Source: Phellopilus nigrolimitatus | Lineage: Eukaryota; Basidiomycota; Agaricomycetes; Hymenochaetales; Hymenochaetaceae | Direction: 5' to 3' | Assembly: GCA_021029095.1 (NCBI GenBank) | Contig: JAJOHG010000021.1 | Span: 310,001 to 374,000, forward strand | DNA length: 64,000 nt | In this document: positions 54,800-64,000 of the stretch, piece after piece | Numbering within the stretch: position 1 is the stretch's first letter | Layout: the number at the start of each line of letters is the position of its first letter | Notes under the pieces: generated by a model | What the model saw: the letters and a program-made list of their open reading frames with translations, nothing else | Database searches by the model: none | Told to the model about the DNA's origin: nothing | Program-made: the position numbers and the translations under genes

Positions 54800-56160
54800 C
54801 CACCGCGTCTACTGCTATCTCATCCAGCTCTATCAGGCGCTATCTCATCTCATCGCCGGCTCTGTCTAGCTACATCTCTACCTGTCTTTCCGCCTACCCG
54901 CCCGCCGCTGGCGCGCTCGCCCCGAAAAGGGCACGCCCGGGCCCTGCGAGACGCCGCACCTCCGAGAAGCGCAACGCGCGATTTTTTCGCAGACCCGACC
55001 CGTCTCGTCTACAGTTTGAATCGGATCCCGTCGCCGCTCGGACATGCCGCTCGCGCACACAGCTCTGCCAATGGCTAGCCCGCGTCAGCCCGCCGTCGTA
55101 GTAAGAAGAGCGCGAAATAAACGCACGGGCACGTTCGTTCCGAGCGGCGTGCACTGCACTGCACGCGCGCTCCGTGTGCACACACGGCACGGCACGGCAT
55201 CTCCATCGTCTCCTCCAACCACACCCCCGCACACGCGCGCGCGCGCCTCTCCAGCGCACCCCTGCCCTTTCCCGCCTCCCCCTCCCCGCGCGCCGATCGT
55301 GCCGCCCACAGACAGAGACGCACATCTCTTTCGCGCCCCGCGCCCGCGCTTCCTCGAAAATGAAAAGGGTGCGCCTTTCCTGCCCGCGCGCTTCTCATAT
55401 CGGTCCCTCTCTCCGCCACCCCGCCCCGCGCGGAGCCCAGGCCCAGTCTGGTCCCTCACGACAACCCGCGCCTTCTCAGGGTGCTGAAAAAGCTACTCCA
55501 GCCCCGCACGCACCGGCCGATCCTCGGCCTTCCCAGTGCGCGTGCGCTCCACGGCAAAAGCCTCGTTAATTTTCTCTTCCTAGCGGCGCATACGCACGCA
55601 CCGACACACGTACCCGAGCCGTTCCTCTAATTCGTACCGGCTTCCTCGTACCAACGAAGCCGCAGGACCCAAAACCAGATTCACAGATGGAAGCGAGCAA
55701 TCGCCTCCGCTGGCAAAGCCCCGCGTCCAACCGCGCGCCTCCCACCAAGCTTAACTTTGCTGCGCACGTCGTAAGCGTCGTATCCCGCGCCATCACAAAG
55801 CGCTTACACAACTGAGAAGAAGAAGAAAAAAGAGGACTGCTGCGCAATGCAGCACATTACAACACACCCCCCATCGCGCTTCAGCCTTCCGCACACCGAC
55901 ACGCCGGGGGCCGGAAACGGATCGGGAACACAGCAACGCCGCTCTCCTGCTGCGTCCTAAGCTCCGCTTCGTCCCTGCGCGCACGCTGCTGATAAACTGA
56001 CACGTCAGCCATCTCAGGCTCCGCTGTGTCTGTGACATGCTTCCCTTCCCGCTATTCAGGACACTCGACATTTACTCGCATAGATAAAGGAGAGATGATG
56101 AGGGTAAGGCGGGCAAGCTGCCCTTGACTCGGCGCACAATACATCTACAGCTGAGTATTT
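54800..56160 (+). repeat. GC-rich dispersed repeat, copy upstream of F-box E
   Basis: Shorter relative of 39.85-42.06 kb with the same landmarks, ending at the gataaaggagaga and gggcaagct motifs. From 56.16 to 56.72 kb the sequence becomes AT-rich and contains the F-box promoter. Confidence 0.6.
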
Positions 56161-56587
56161 CATAATGCATACGCTCGTTCCAGGTTTTCCTATGCATTAG
56201 TGTAGTAGTATTATACAATAATGAATAACTTGTGATCGAAATAATAGGTTTTCTTGTTATAAGGAGTGACTAAGCGCTGCACATACCATCCGAAATACAG
56301 CATATTATGCCACAACAGAACCATAGAAAATCCAAACTGTACATCTTTCAAGGCATAGTTCTAGAATGTTTGCAAGCGGGTCATGGAATTCCGGCTGCCT
56401 AAAACCAGGCTGAAGATTGTAACCATCAATATTCCTATAGCAACTGCAAATATGTATCCAGCACCTGACAGCAAACAGCAGCCAATGGCATATCAACCAA
56501 CAAACTTGACATTTTGCATATCCCATTGTCATGCTACCACCGTTACAGGTTTGCTCCTTTTTTTATATAATAAGCTATGAAGCAGGG

Positions 56588-56594
56588 TATAAAT
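56588..56594 (+). promoter_or_regulatory. TATA box of F-box copy E
   Basis: tataaat in gaagcagggtataaattc, a slightly changed version of the family leader block, about 130 bp before the ATG. Confidence 0.5.
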
Positions 56595-57665
56595 TCACTG
56601 CTAACAAGGTCCATTCCCTCTCACTTACCTTTGTCCCCATCTTCCAAGACACATACCTGCTTCACACTAAAATCCTTCAAGACACATACTTGCTTACATC
56701 ATAGCCTCTCAGCATAATCCAATGAATGGCTTGCTTCAAAGCTCCTCAGGAGTTACTATCCCATCAGAGACAATGGCTCAAATCTTTGTTGAATGTCTAG
56801 AACCTGGTCCCACCAGACCATCTCCCTCAACTGCACCCCTGAATCTGACCTGGGTCTGTAAGGATTGGAGGAGACTTGCCAATCACACAGCACGCCACCT
56901 ATGGACTGACTTGGAACTTAACAATTATCCAATGAATGGTGGAACTAGACTTAAACCAGAAAAATTTGCTGACATTCTAAGAGAATGGATAGAGAGATCT
57001 GGAAATGTCCCTATCTCCATCAAGCTTGCATTCTATTATGACCACACAAAAATGGACCTCAGAACATACATTGATCAGATGTCAAAAATTTTAGACCTGC
57101 TGGTAGGATGTCAGAAGCGCTGGCGTAGACTGCAGATTTATGTACGTGGAGTTGGTTTTGTAAAGCATCTACTGCGTGCCATGCAAGACCTTGACAAATC
57201 ACCACATCTTCAATTATTTGTTCTAGATGTCATTAACAGGTTTGATCCCATTTATAATCCGGGTAATGACTACCTTCTCTGGAAAGCAGGACACACCTCC
57301 CTGAGCCTACATTAGAGCATAGCACGAGTAGAACCTCGGGTTGACCCGGACCTGTTGGCGGGTCACCCGTGGCAAAAAATCCTAGACCTGGACCCGGTTT
57401 GACCTGGACCCGTTGGGACACGGATCTGCGGGTCACCAAATTCCCACGGTTCCAGGTCACCGAGGTCACGGGTTGCTCACAGCTCCTTGCGGGTCTTCCT
57501 CGCCAACTCCGCGCACGGCCTCCAGAGGTAGCCCACCCGCGTCCTCGTGTCCTCGCCATCGCATGCCGCTCCTGGTCCCAGCAGTGCACATGCACCCTAA
57601 ACTGCTAATAGACGCGGATCAACTCGCTGAAGCGGGAGCGTTCTTCGTCACCGATGGACATGTAA

Positions 57666-59040
57666 ATGTCCTCCGAGGACAAGGAAGACGGACAGATCAG
57701 CAAACTCGAACAGCAAGAGGAGCGCGAGTCGCGCCTCCTAAACAAGGCGAAGCTCACTCTGGAAGACCTTGAGAAGTGCCGACTTTCATGCAACAAGCTT
57801 TTCAAGTACGCATTGATGCCGTGGTTCGAGGCTTTCGTCAAAGGTAACTTGCTCGACATTCTGTCGTCCCTCGAACCTTTCGACGATTGGTGCACTGCAA
57901 AGGTTCATGGGTGCGCTACCTTATTGGCGCAGACCAAGGCCAGCCCGTGTATCGAATTTGCGAGATCGCAAGTACATGTTGCATCCCCGCCTGTGTCTTG
58001 TTTCTAGTGTTCTGAGCGCGCGCCTCCCAAAGACCTCGGCGCAAACACAGCTAAGCCCTATAAGATTGAAAACGAGTACTTCGACACCAGCCTCGAGCTG
58101 CGGCACGGCGCGGCTATCAAAGTGTTCCCGATGGACAAGGTTTCCAATGCGGCGTTCACAGAGGTAGGATCATCGACCTTTTGTTCCGATGCCTGGTTGC
58201 TGGACAAACACTTCGGTACAGGACGAGTGGCGCCGGTTCAAAGCAACGTGTGAACATGAGAAAGTCAAGCTCCCTGCGAGGCGCGCGATCGAGAAGAAGC
58301 TGCAGCAGTTCGACAAGCTGACGAGCCATTCATTAACGGAGGTACGTGCTTGCCCCTCTCCCCCAGAGAGCTGCTGCTGGAAACGCGCACACAGGCGGAC
58401 GTCACTGCGATCCTCGCGCGCAAGGCGGAGCTGAACCGCAGCCTGCCGAAGTCGCGCACGACCGCAACGAAGGCTGAGCGCGCGGAGCTCGTGCGCATGC
58501 GCGCGCTCGCGCAGATGCGCCGCGACTTCGTGGAGAACGCCGCGCTCGAAGTGCAGCTCGCCGCGCTCGACGCGTGGCCGGGCGTGGGCGTGCCTGCGCG
58601 CTCCGAGAAGGAGGACACCCTCGCGAAGGTGAACAAGCGCAACCGGTAGGCGAACCGCGACGCCGTGCGCCGCGCGGAGGTGGCCGAGGCGGAGCGCAGG
58701 AAGAAGGCGCGTCTGGCGCGCACGGCCGCTGCGAACGGCTTGCGGGCAGGCACGCCGGGCGTTTTCAAGTGCGTCTGTTTCTGTATCTGTTTTTTTCGCC
58801 ACACCCATCAACTGACTTTGCGCATCGCGTATCTTCACAGGGACTCGCCGAACAGGACGCCGCTGCTCGGCGCGTCGCTTGCACTCGGGGACGGCATGCG
58901 CTCCGTGTCGCCCCACCCCCGCAGAAGGGCGTGCTCGGGAACCGGGCGTTCGAGAATATCGTCGCGAGCTCCGTCGAAGTGCTGCTTTCGGTGGGCGGAC
59001 GCGGACGGGGCTTGCGAGCTCATGCCTTTCCTTTTTTGCT
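57666..59040 (+). pseudogene. Captured fragment of RTF1 (Plus3 domain)
   Basis: RTF1 is a Paf1-complex subunit acting in transcription elongation. With introns removed the fragment reads LTLEDLEKCRLSCNKLFKY and MPWFEAFVKG-SWVRYLIG, then QPVYRICEIA, KPYKIENEYFDTSLELRHGA, IKVFPMDKVSNAAFTE and DEWRRFKATCEHEKVKLPAR, the core of the Plus3 domain, followed by the helical region with KLTSHSLTE and ADVTAILARKAELNRSLP. At least four introns with GT-AG borders are kept (for example 57843-57900, 57970-58026, 58164-58220, 58341-58389 approximately), so genomic DNA was captured. The N-terminal acidic part is missing. A TAG at 58647 interrupts NKRNR-ANRDAVRRAE, and the C-terminus is incomplete. Confidence 0.88.
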
Positions 59041-59220
59041 GTGGACCTGGGAGCATACATGTGTAGATTACGAAGCAGATTAACCATACATATTCTGAAC
59101 ATACATGCAATATACATATAAATGTACCTTGGCCACTGTAAGCTTGAAAATCTGTGTAAATTACCCACAGGTTTTGGAAAAACACAAATTCTGAACCCGG
59201 ACCCACGAAAACCTGTTTCC

Positions 59221-59250
59221 CACGGATCACCCGTGCACGGGTGATCCGTG
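59221..59250. repeat. Perfect 30-bp palindrome in the right hAT subterminus
   Basis: cacggatcacccgtg is followed directly by its exact reverse complement. Similar cacccg/cgggtg motifs occur near the left end, so the site may be part of transposase-binding subterminal repeats. Confidence 0.85.
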
Positions 59251-60165
59251 AATACGGGTCTGCAGTCCGAGTCGGGTCGTAGATACCTGCGGGTTCCAGG
59301 GAGTCGTGCTAGGCTCTAGCCTACATCCTAAGGGTGGATACTCTGGGTATGCACGTGTCACAGACATTAAGCTGCTGTCCTGCCCATCTACAGAAGATAT
59401 TCTACAGTGGATTAGGAGATCACCAAATCTAAAGACACTTGAAATTACTACCGACTTTAAAGGCCCAGTAATTCAACAAAATCTCCCTCAAGTTTCCTAT
59501 CCACTTAACAAACTCTCTAAACTGGATGTCTTTGGTCCCACATCAGAAGACATCTCACCAGACATTGGGCCATTGCTTAAACGCCTTACCCTGCCTGCAT
59601 TGACTGACTTAAAGGTGGAGATGGATGTGTATGATCCTAATAATAACTGGGATTATGTTGAGGATCTTCTGAAGCGTTCAAGATCACAAGCCCTGAAAAG
59701 GTTTGCATTGATCTATACACCAACCAGTGAAGATAGAATCCTCAGATGCCTGGAGCATTCTCCTAGACTTGTCTATTTGAAAGTAGCTCCAATGACAGAT
59801 GGAATTCTGGATGCACTCACAGCAAGAGGAGGAAGGTATCCTTACTGTCCTGAGCTTGTGCAGCTTGAAATTTCTGGCAGTATGAATGACTTTAGCTTTG
59901 AAAGGCTTAAGACTATGGTATCCTCTCGTGGCACTGGCGCCAGACAATTGACAAAACTCATGGTTCCTTATGACGCCACTGATGAAAAATTGAGAGACCT
60001 ACAAAGGTTGGGTTTGGAAGTACAGCGTGAGAGCTCAGGTGATGATGACTGATGAGGATAGTTGATAGAGATGAGAGGAGATGCTACTACTTAAAGAATA
60101 GATGTTGTAACAGCCATAAATGATATTTAATACTTAATGCATGCTCTGAGGATGCTTAGCCGATA

Positions 60166-60340
60166 TTGGCTGACATCACCCTATTGATAGCAGATGGTCA
60201 AAGCTCCATTAAGAAGTATGGCTGTCACAGAATTGCCTGCCTGAGTCTGGCTGATTGTGAAAGTGATTCCCATGTGTGGTGGCTTGAAAAACTAAAGACA
60301 CTCAAAGTCTCTACGAGCTCAGTACACGCAAGAAGATTAA
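60166..60340 (+). pseudogene. Remnant of an F-box family LRR segment
   Basis: A short frame reads GCHRIACLSLADCESDSHVWWLEKLKTLKVS, which lines up with YARLTGLELSDSPSTESIMWWIKQAPNLKAL of the F-box copies. No F-box and no further family sequence is attached. It is probably a scrap left from a further copy. The rest of 60053-60882 holds nothing recognised. Confidence 0.45.
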
Positions 60341-60882
60341 ATCGGACGGCCTAAGTTATGATAGACATCGTGCTTCTTTAGTACAGGTCCAGCTTGGGTG
60401 CATGTTCTCGGCTTGAAGACATATTCCTCCATTTAGTTTCACGATTTCTTCGCGAGACTTCTGCTTTTCGAGGTCTTCTTGGGACGACCTAAATAGATCT
60501 ATATGACTTCACAGAATTTGAACAAGCAAGCCAGATGTACCAGAATTTCGAGTTTCTTGACAAGCACATAAAATGACTATCGTCGCTATATAAATGCATT
60601 CCCGATCAGGTAGCCTCTTGCTCACCTCACGGTGGACACATAATTTCCTACTTAATGCATAGCCCTTGTCCTAAGGTCCATATTTTATATTGTTTCGTAT
60701 TCTGAGTAATAAGGCAACGGAGGGAATATTAAAAAGCAGCAAGAGCAGCGAAGAGCAGAGGGCGCATGAGATCCGGCAGTCGCGAGGCGCGCTAGGCCCA
60801 AATAGACGTCAACAACACGCGTCGTTGAACGCGCCAACGACGTGCATGAAATCTTTTCCCGTCTTCCAACACCTTCGTCGAC

Positions 60883-63800
60883 ATGTCCGACCTTCCCTCG
60901 CTGCTGCTCGCGTCACTTAATCCGACGACCCGCAAGCAGGCCGAACAAAACCTTGCTGCCCTCTCCGCACAGCCGGGCTTTTTGTCTGTGCTCCTGCTCC
61001 TCATCCTCAGCCCGACGCAGGATCGATCTGTCCGATTGGCGGGGAGCGTCTTCTTGAAGAATACGGTGAAGCGGAGATGGGAAGAGGTGAGCGTGATGGC
61101 GGATGTATTTCAGACCGGCGCTGACCGTGGCTAGGACGAACCACTCATCCCAGAGGAAGAAAAGAAGTTGCTACGTTCGCAGCTCGTACCCGCCATGATT
61201 TCGCTCTCTGATCCGACAGACAAGACATTGCGAGCCCAGGTTGCGGAGACTGTCTCTATTATTGCTGGTTATGATTTCCCGGCGCGTTGGGATGACCTGA
61301 TCGATGTGAGTGCTTTACATTCTTGACTTCCATCTTTGTACTTGCATAGCTGTATGCACCTTGTGTTTCTCGACTGTATTATCCCTTCCTCCCATTATGG
61401 TCATGGCAAGTGCTACTTGCGCCAAGCGCTGCAGCCGTTTGATTTCCCCAACAAGTTCGTCTGACCCTTTCAACGGTCTTTTTGCTTCACCTATGAATTC
61501 CACACATGTCTACCCAGATACATTTTCACTTGCATAAACTGATTCTCTTCTAGCTGCTTGTAGGTGCTCTGGCACCCTCTCCAGGGGCCTATGCGACCAA
61601 TCTCTCCGTGCTCGAAACAGCGCATTCGATTTTTGGTAGGTGGCGCTCAGAAATGCGGTCCAACGAGCTCTACACCGTCATCAACTTTGTCCTTTCGCGC
61701 TTTGTCGACCCGTTCCTGCAAGTGCTCCGGTATACTGCCGATATGCTGCTTAACAAACCACTTGCGTCTAAGCAAGAGGCTGAGACGGTCGCTCAAGCGC
61801 TGGTGGTGATGCTTCATCTTTTCTACGACCTCGCATGTCAGGATCTCCCACCAGCGCTGGAGGATGCGCAAGCCGAGTTCTTTGGACCCGAGTCCGGCAT
61901 GTTTACCCGCTTTCTTGCATGGGATCCGCCAGAGCTCCAGGGCGACGCTGATGAACCTACACCGAGCGTGCCCTCGCAAATCAAAACCGCCATCTTCGAA
62001 CTTGCAGAGCTTTACACGCACCGCTATCCGGAGCTTCTCATCAGCTCATCATCTGTCGAATCGTTTGTTCGTGCACTCTGGACGCTCCTCGGTGGGGGCC
62101 AGCGCTCGGGCGTCGCCTATGATGGACTCGTCTCACAATCGCTACGTTTCCTCAGCACGGCGATCCGCTCGGGCAACTACCGCGGTATTTTCGAGAGTAA
62201 GGAGACCATCTCGGGGCTTGTCGAGGGCGTCGTGGTTCCGAATGTGACATTACGCGAGCATGAGGTCGAGCAGTTCGAGGATGACCCGCTCGAATACGTG
62301 CGCGTCGACCTGTCGTTCGCGAGTGCGAGTGCCGCCTCCAGTACAGGCGGGCTCACCGCGGAGGGTACGACCCGCCGCCAGGCTGCCGCGGACGTACTGC
62401 GTGCGCTCGTTGCGAGTGGCTTCGAGTCAGACACGACGGAGGTTGTGCTTGGTTGGGTCGGCCGTGGGCTGCAAGCGTACGCGGCGGACCCAAAGGGCGA
62501 GGACACATGGAAGCGGAAAGATGAAAGTGTATACCTCCTCACGGCTGTCGCAACGCGCGGGGCAACTGCTCAGGTGAGTCGAGCTGCGACCAGACTGTCA
62601 AAGAAGTACTGATAGCCGTGCAGCAAGGTGTAACGAGCACAAACGCACTCGTTGACGTCGTGCAGTTCTTCTCGCAACATGTCTTCGAGGATCTGCAGGC
62701 TGCGGCCGATGCTGTGCATCCGATCCTCCAGGTCGACGCCATACGATTCCTCTACTCCTTCCGCAATCAGGCAGGTCTAATTACTTTCAGCATGAGTGCT
62801 TGGTCAATCTAATAAATGTCCCCACAGCTCACAAAAGAGCAACTAATTTCCGTCTTGCCCTTCCTTCTCCGCCACCTCGGGTCATCAAACTATGTCTGCT
62901 ATACTTACGCCGCGACGACCATCGAGCGTATCCTGTTCATCAAGCGTGGGACGCAATTACTGTCATTGATTCCATCCTTTCATGTGGGCTACACGCTAAC
63001 GTACTGGTTTCAGCTTCAACCAAGAAGACATCCGCGAGATCGCCCCCCAACTCCTCAATGTCGTCCTTGCAAAAATTGAATCTGGCGGGACACCTGAAAA
63101 GATCGCAGAGAATGATTATCTGATGAAGTGTACGTAAAAAGCTCAGGTTTCTGTCTGCGACTCTCTGAACGGTTTTTAGGCGCTATGCGTGTCATCCTAA
63201 CCGCTCGCTCGACGCTTGTACCCGGCTACGAGAGCCTTCTCCAACGCTTGATCAGCATTCTCGGCGCCATTGCCAAAAACCCAAGCAACCCCAACTTTGA
63301 CCAGTACATCTTTGAAAGTATTTCGGCCCTTATTAGGTGAGCACCTTTGCATCCAAGTCAGTTAGGATACTCATAACAGTCCTATAGGTTTACTGTCGCC
63401 ACTTCGCCGCAGACACTGTCCACATTTGAGCAGGGGCTGTTCGGACCATTTACTTTCATCTTACAGCAGGATATCGACCGTAAGTGAACTGATCAAGCTC
63501 GAGATTCAGTAACTAATAGGCTATATTGATGCAGAATTCATCCCGTACGCCTTCCAAATACTGTCGCAGATGCTTGAGCACCACCAGGGCGACGTGCCCG
63601 CGGACTACCGCTCGCTCCTTCCTTTCCTCTTGCAGCCTGCGAGTTGGGCGCAGAAAGGCAGCATCCCGGGTCTCGTGCGCCTGCTCAAAGCTTTCCTGCG
63701 GCGCGACGGCGCGCAGCTCGCGAGTACAGGCCAGTTCACAAGCGTGCTCGCCGTCGTACAGCAAAAGCTCATCCCGTCGAAGGTCAACGACACATGGGGC

Positions 63801-64000
63801 TTCGAGCTTCTACAGGCTGTGTTGCAGTACATCCCGCCCGCCGCACTTGGCCAGTACATGAAAAGCATCCTCACAATGCTGCTAACGCGCCTCCAGACTG
63901 CGAGGACGGATATATATTTGTACTCATTGGTGTACTTTTTCATATTTGCCATGGCCATCGATGTAGATGGCTCGGCGCCTGACTTCCTCATCGGCGCCAT
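60883..64000 (+). CDS. CSE1: Importin-alpha re-exporter CSE1/CAS (exportin-2), 5' part
   Basis: Karyopherin-beta that returns importin-alpha to the cytoplasm with Ran-GTP; HEAT repeats. It starts MSDLPSLLLASLNPTTRKQAEQNL, an importin-beta N-terminal domain with RLAGSVFLKNTVKRRWEE. Exons seen: 60883-61086, 61134-61304, 61554-62573, about 62624-62770, 62828-62963, about 63014-63127, 63180-63336, about 63389-63479, 63534 onward. Diagnostic blocks are DFPARWDDLID, VLETAHSIFGRWRSEMRSNELYTVINFVLSRF, EDDPLEYVRVDL and TPEKIAENDYLMKCAMRVILTAR. The intron after DLID is long (about 249 bp). The intron after FRNQ (62771) seems to begin with GC. All joins keep frame. The gene runs off the window after APDFLIGAI; about two thirds is present. 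Confidence 0.92.

Larger units (their letters stand above)
57313..59318. mobile_element. Pack-type non-autonomous hAT-like transposon
   Basis: 2006 bp, flanked by an 8-bp target duplication gcctacat (57305-57312 and 59319-59326). The ends are imperfect inverted repeats: tagagcatagcacgag on the left and the reverse complement tagagcctagcacgac on the right. TAGAG fits the hAT end pattern Y-A-R-N-G, and 8-bp duplications are typical of hAT elements. Subterminal regions (about 57.33-57.50 and 59.18-59.30 kb) are filled with short gggtc/gaccc and cacccg motifs. No transposase is encoded; the interior is a captured piece of RTF1. Confidence 0.85.
56722..60052 (+). pseudogene. F-box protein, family copy E, split by a hAT-like insertion
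   Basis: The first part (56722-57312) encodes the F-box-like segment (VTIPSETMAQIFVECLEPGP, LNLTWVCKDWRRLANHTARHLW) and stops at the first codon of the inserted element. The second part starts after the target duplication (59327) and encodes HPKGGYSGYARVTDIKLLSCPSTED, LVYLKVAPMTDGILDAL, CPELVQLEISGSMNDF and an acidic end. Apart from the insertion both parts are open, and removing element plus one duplication would rejoin the frame without other changes. The insertion is therefore young relative to decay of the gene. It is the most diverged full member of the family here. Confidence 0.85.

Overview
The window looks like nuclear DNA of a filamentous basidiomycete, most likely an Agaricomycete. 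Genes are dense and on both strands, introns are short (about 50-75 bp, mostly GT-AG), and F-box and HNH_2-type multigene families that are expanded in mushrooms and polypores are present, together with a fungal-type oxalate decarboxylase. No bacterial, viral or organellar genes were recognised.

Layout. 1.1-3.2 kb: bicupin oxalate decarboxylase (+). 4.1-6.8 kb: splicing factor CLF1/Syf3 (-). 6.9-9.7 kb: two tandem HNH_2 proteins (+). 9.9-13.5 kb: recyclin RCY1 (+). 13.7-14.9 kb: probable mitochondrial protein (-). 15.1 kb: tRNA-Gln with an intron. 16.6-22.1 kb: an F-box/LRR-like gene flanked by two related Cys/His-rich mini-genes. 23.2-26.5 kb: CDC20 (-) and thymidylate synthase (+), divergent. 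26.7-54.6 kb: a large rearranged block made of copies of the CLF1-HNH-RCY1 boundary, of F-box genes and of a Pro/Ser/Gly-rich gene, arranged almost as a palindrome around about 40.6 kb. 56.7-60.1 kb: an F-box gene split by a 2-kb hAT-like element that carries a piece of RTF1. 60.9-64.0 kb: 5' part of the nuclear exportin CSE1, running off the end.

The single-copy genes are conserved housekeeping functions (splicing, endosomal recycling, APC/C activation, dTMP synthesis, importin-alpha export). The block from 26.7 to 60 kb is accessory: paralogous F-box and HNH genes, truncated copies of neighbouring genes, inverted-repeat elements and GC-rich dispersed repeats. HNH copies at 27.0-28.2 and 53.1-54.3 kb carry the 5' end of CLF1 on one side and the start region of RCY1 on the other, so they derive from the locus at 4-10 kb.

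Caution on quality: between 1 and 13 kb several conserved genes (oxalate decarboxylase, CLF1, HNH1, HNH2, RCY1) can be read through only by allowing single extra bases. TYMS, CDC20, CSE1, HNH3, HNH4 and the 18.4-kb F-box gene show no such breaks. Either local consensus errors or real decay could explain this; the sequence alone does not decide.
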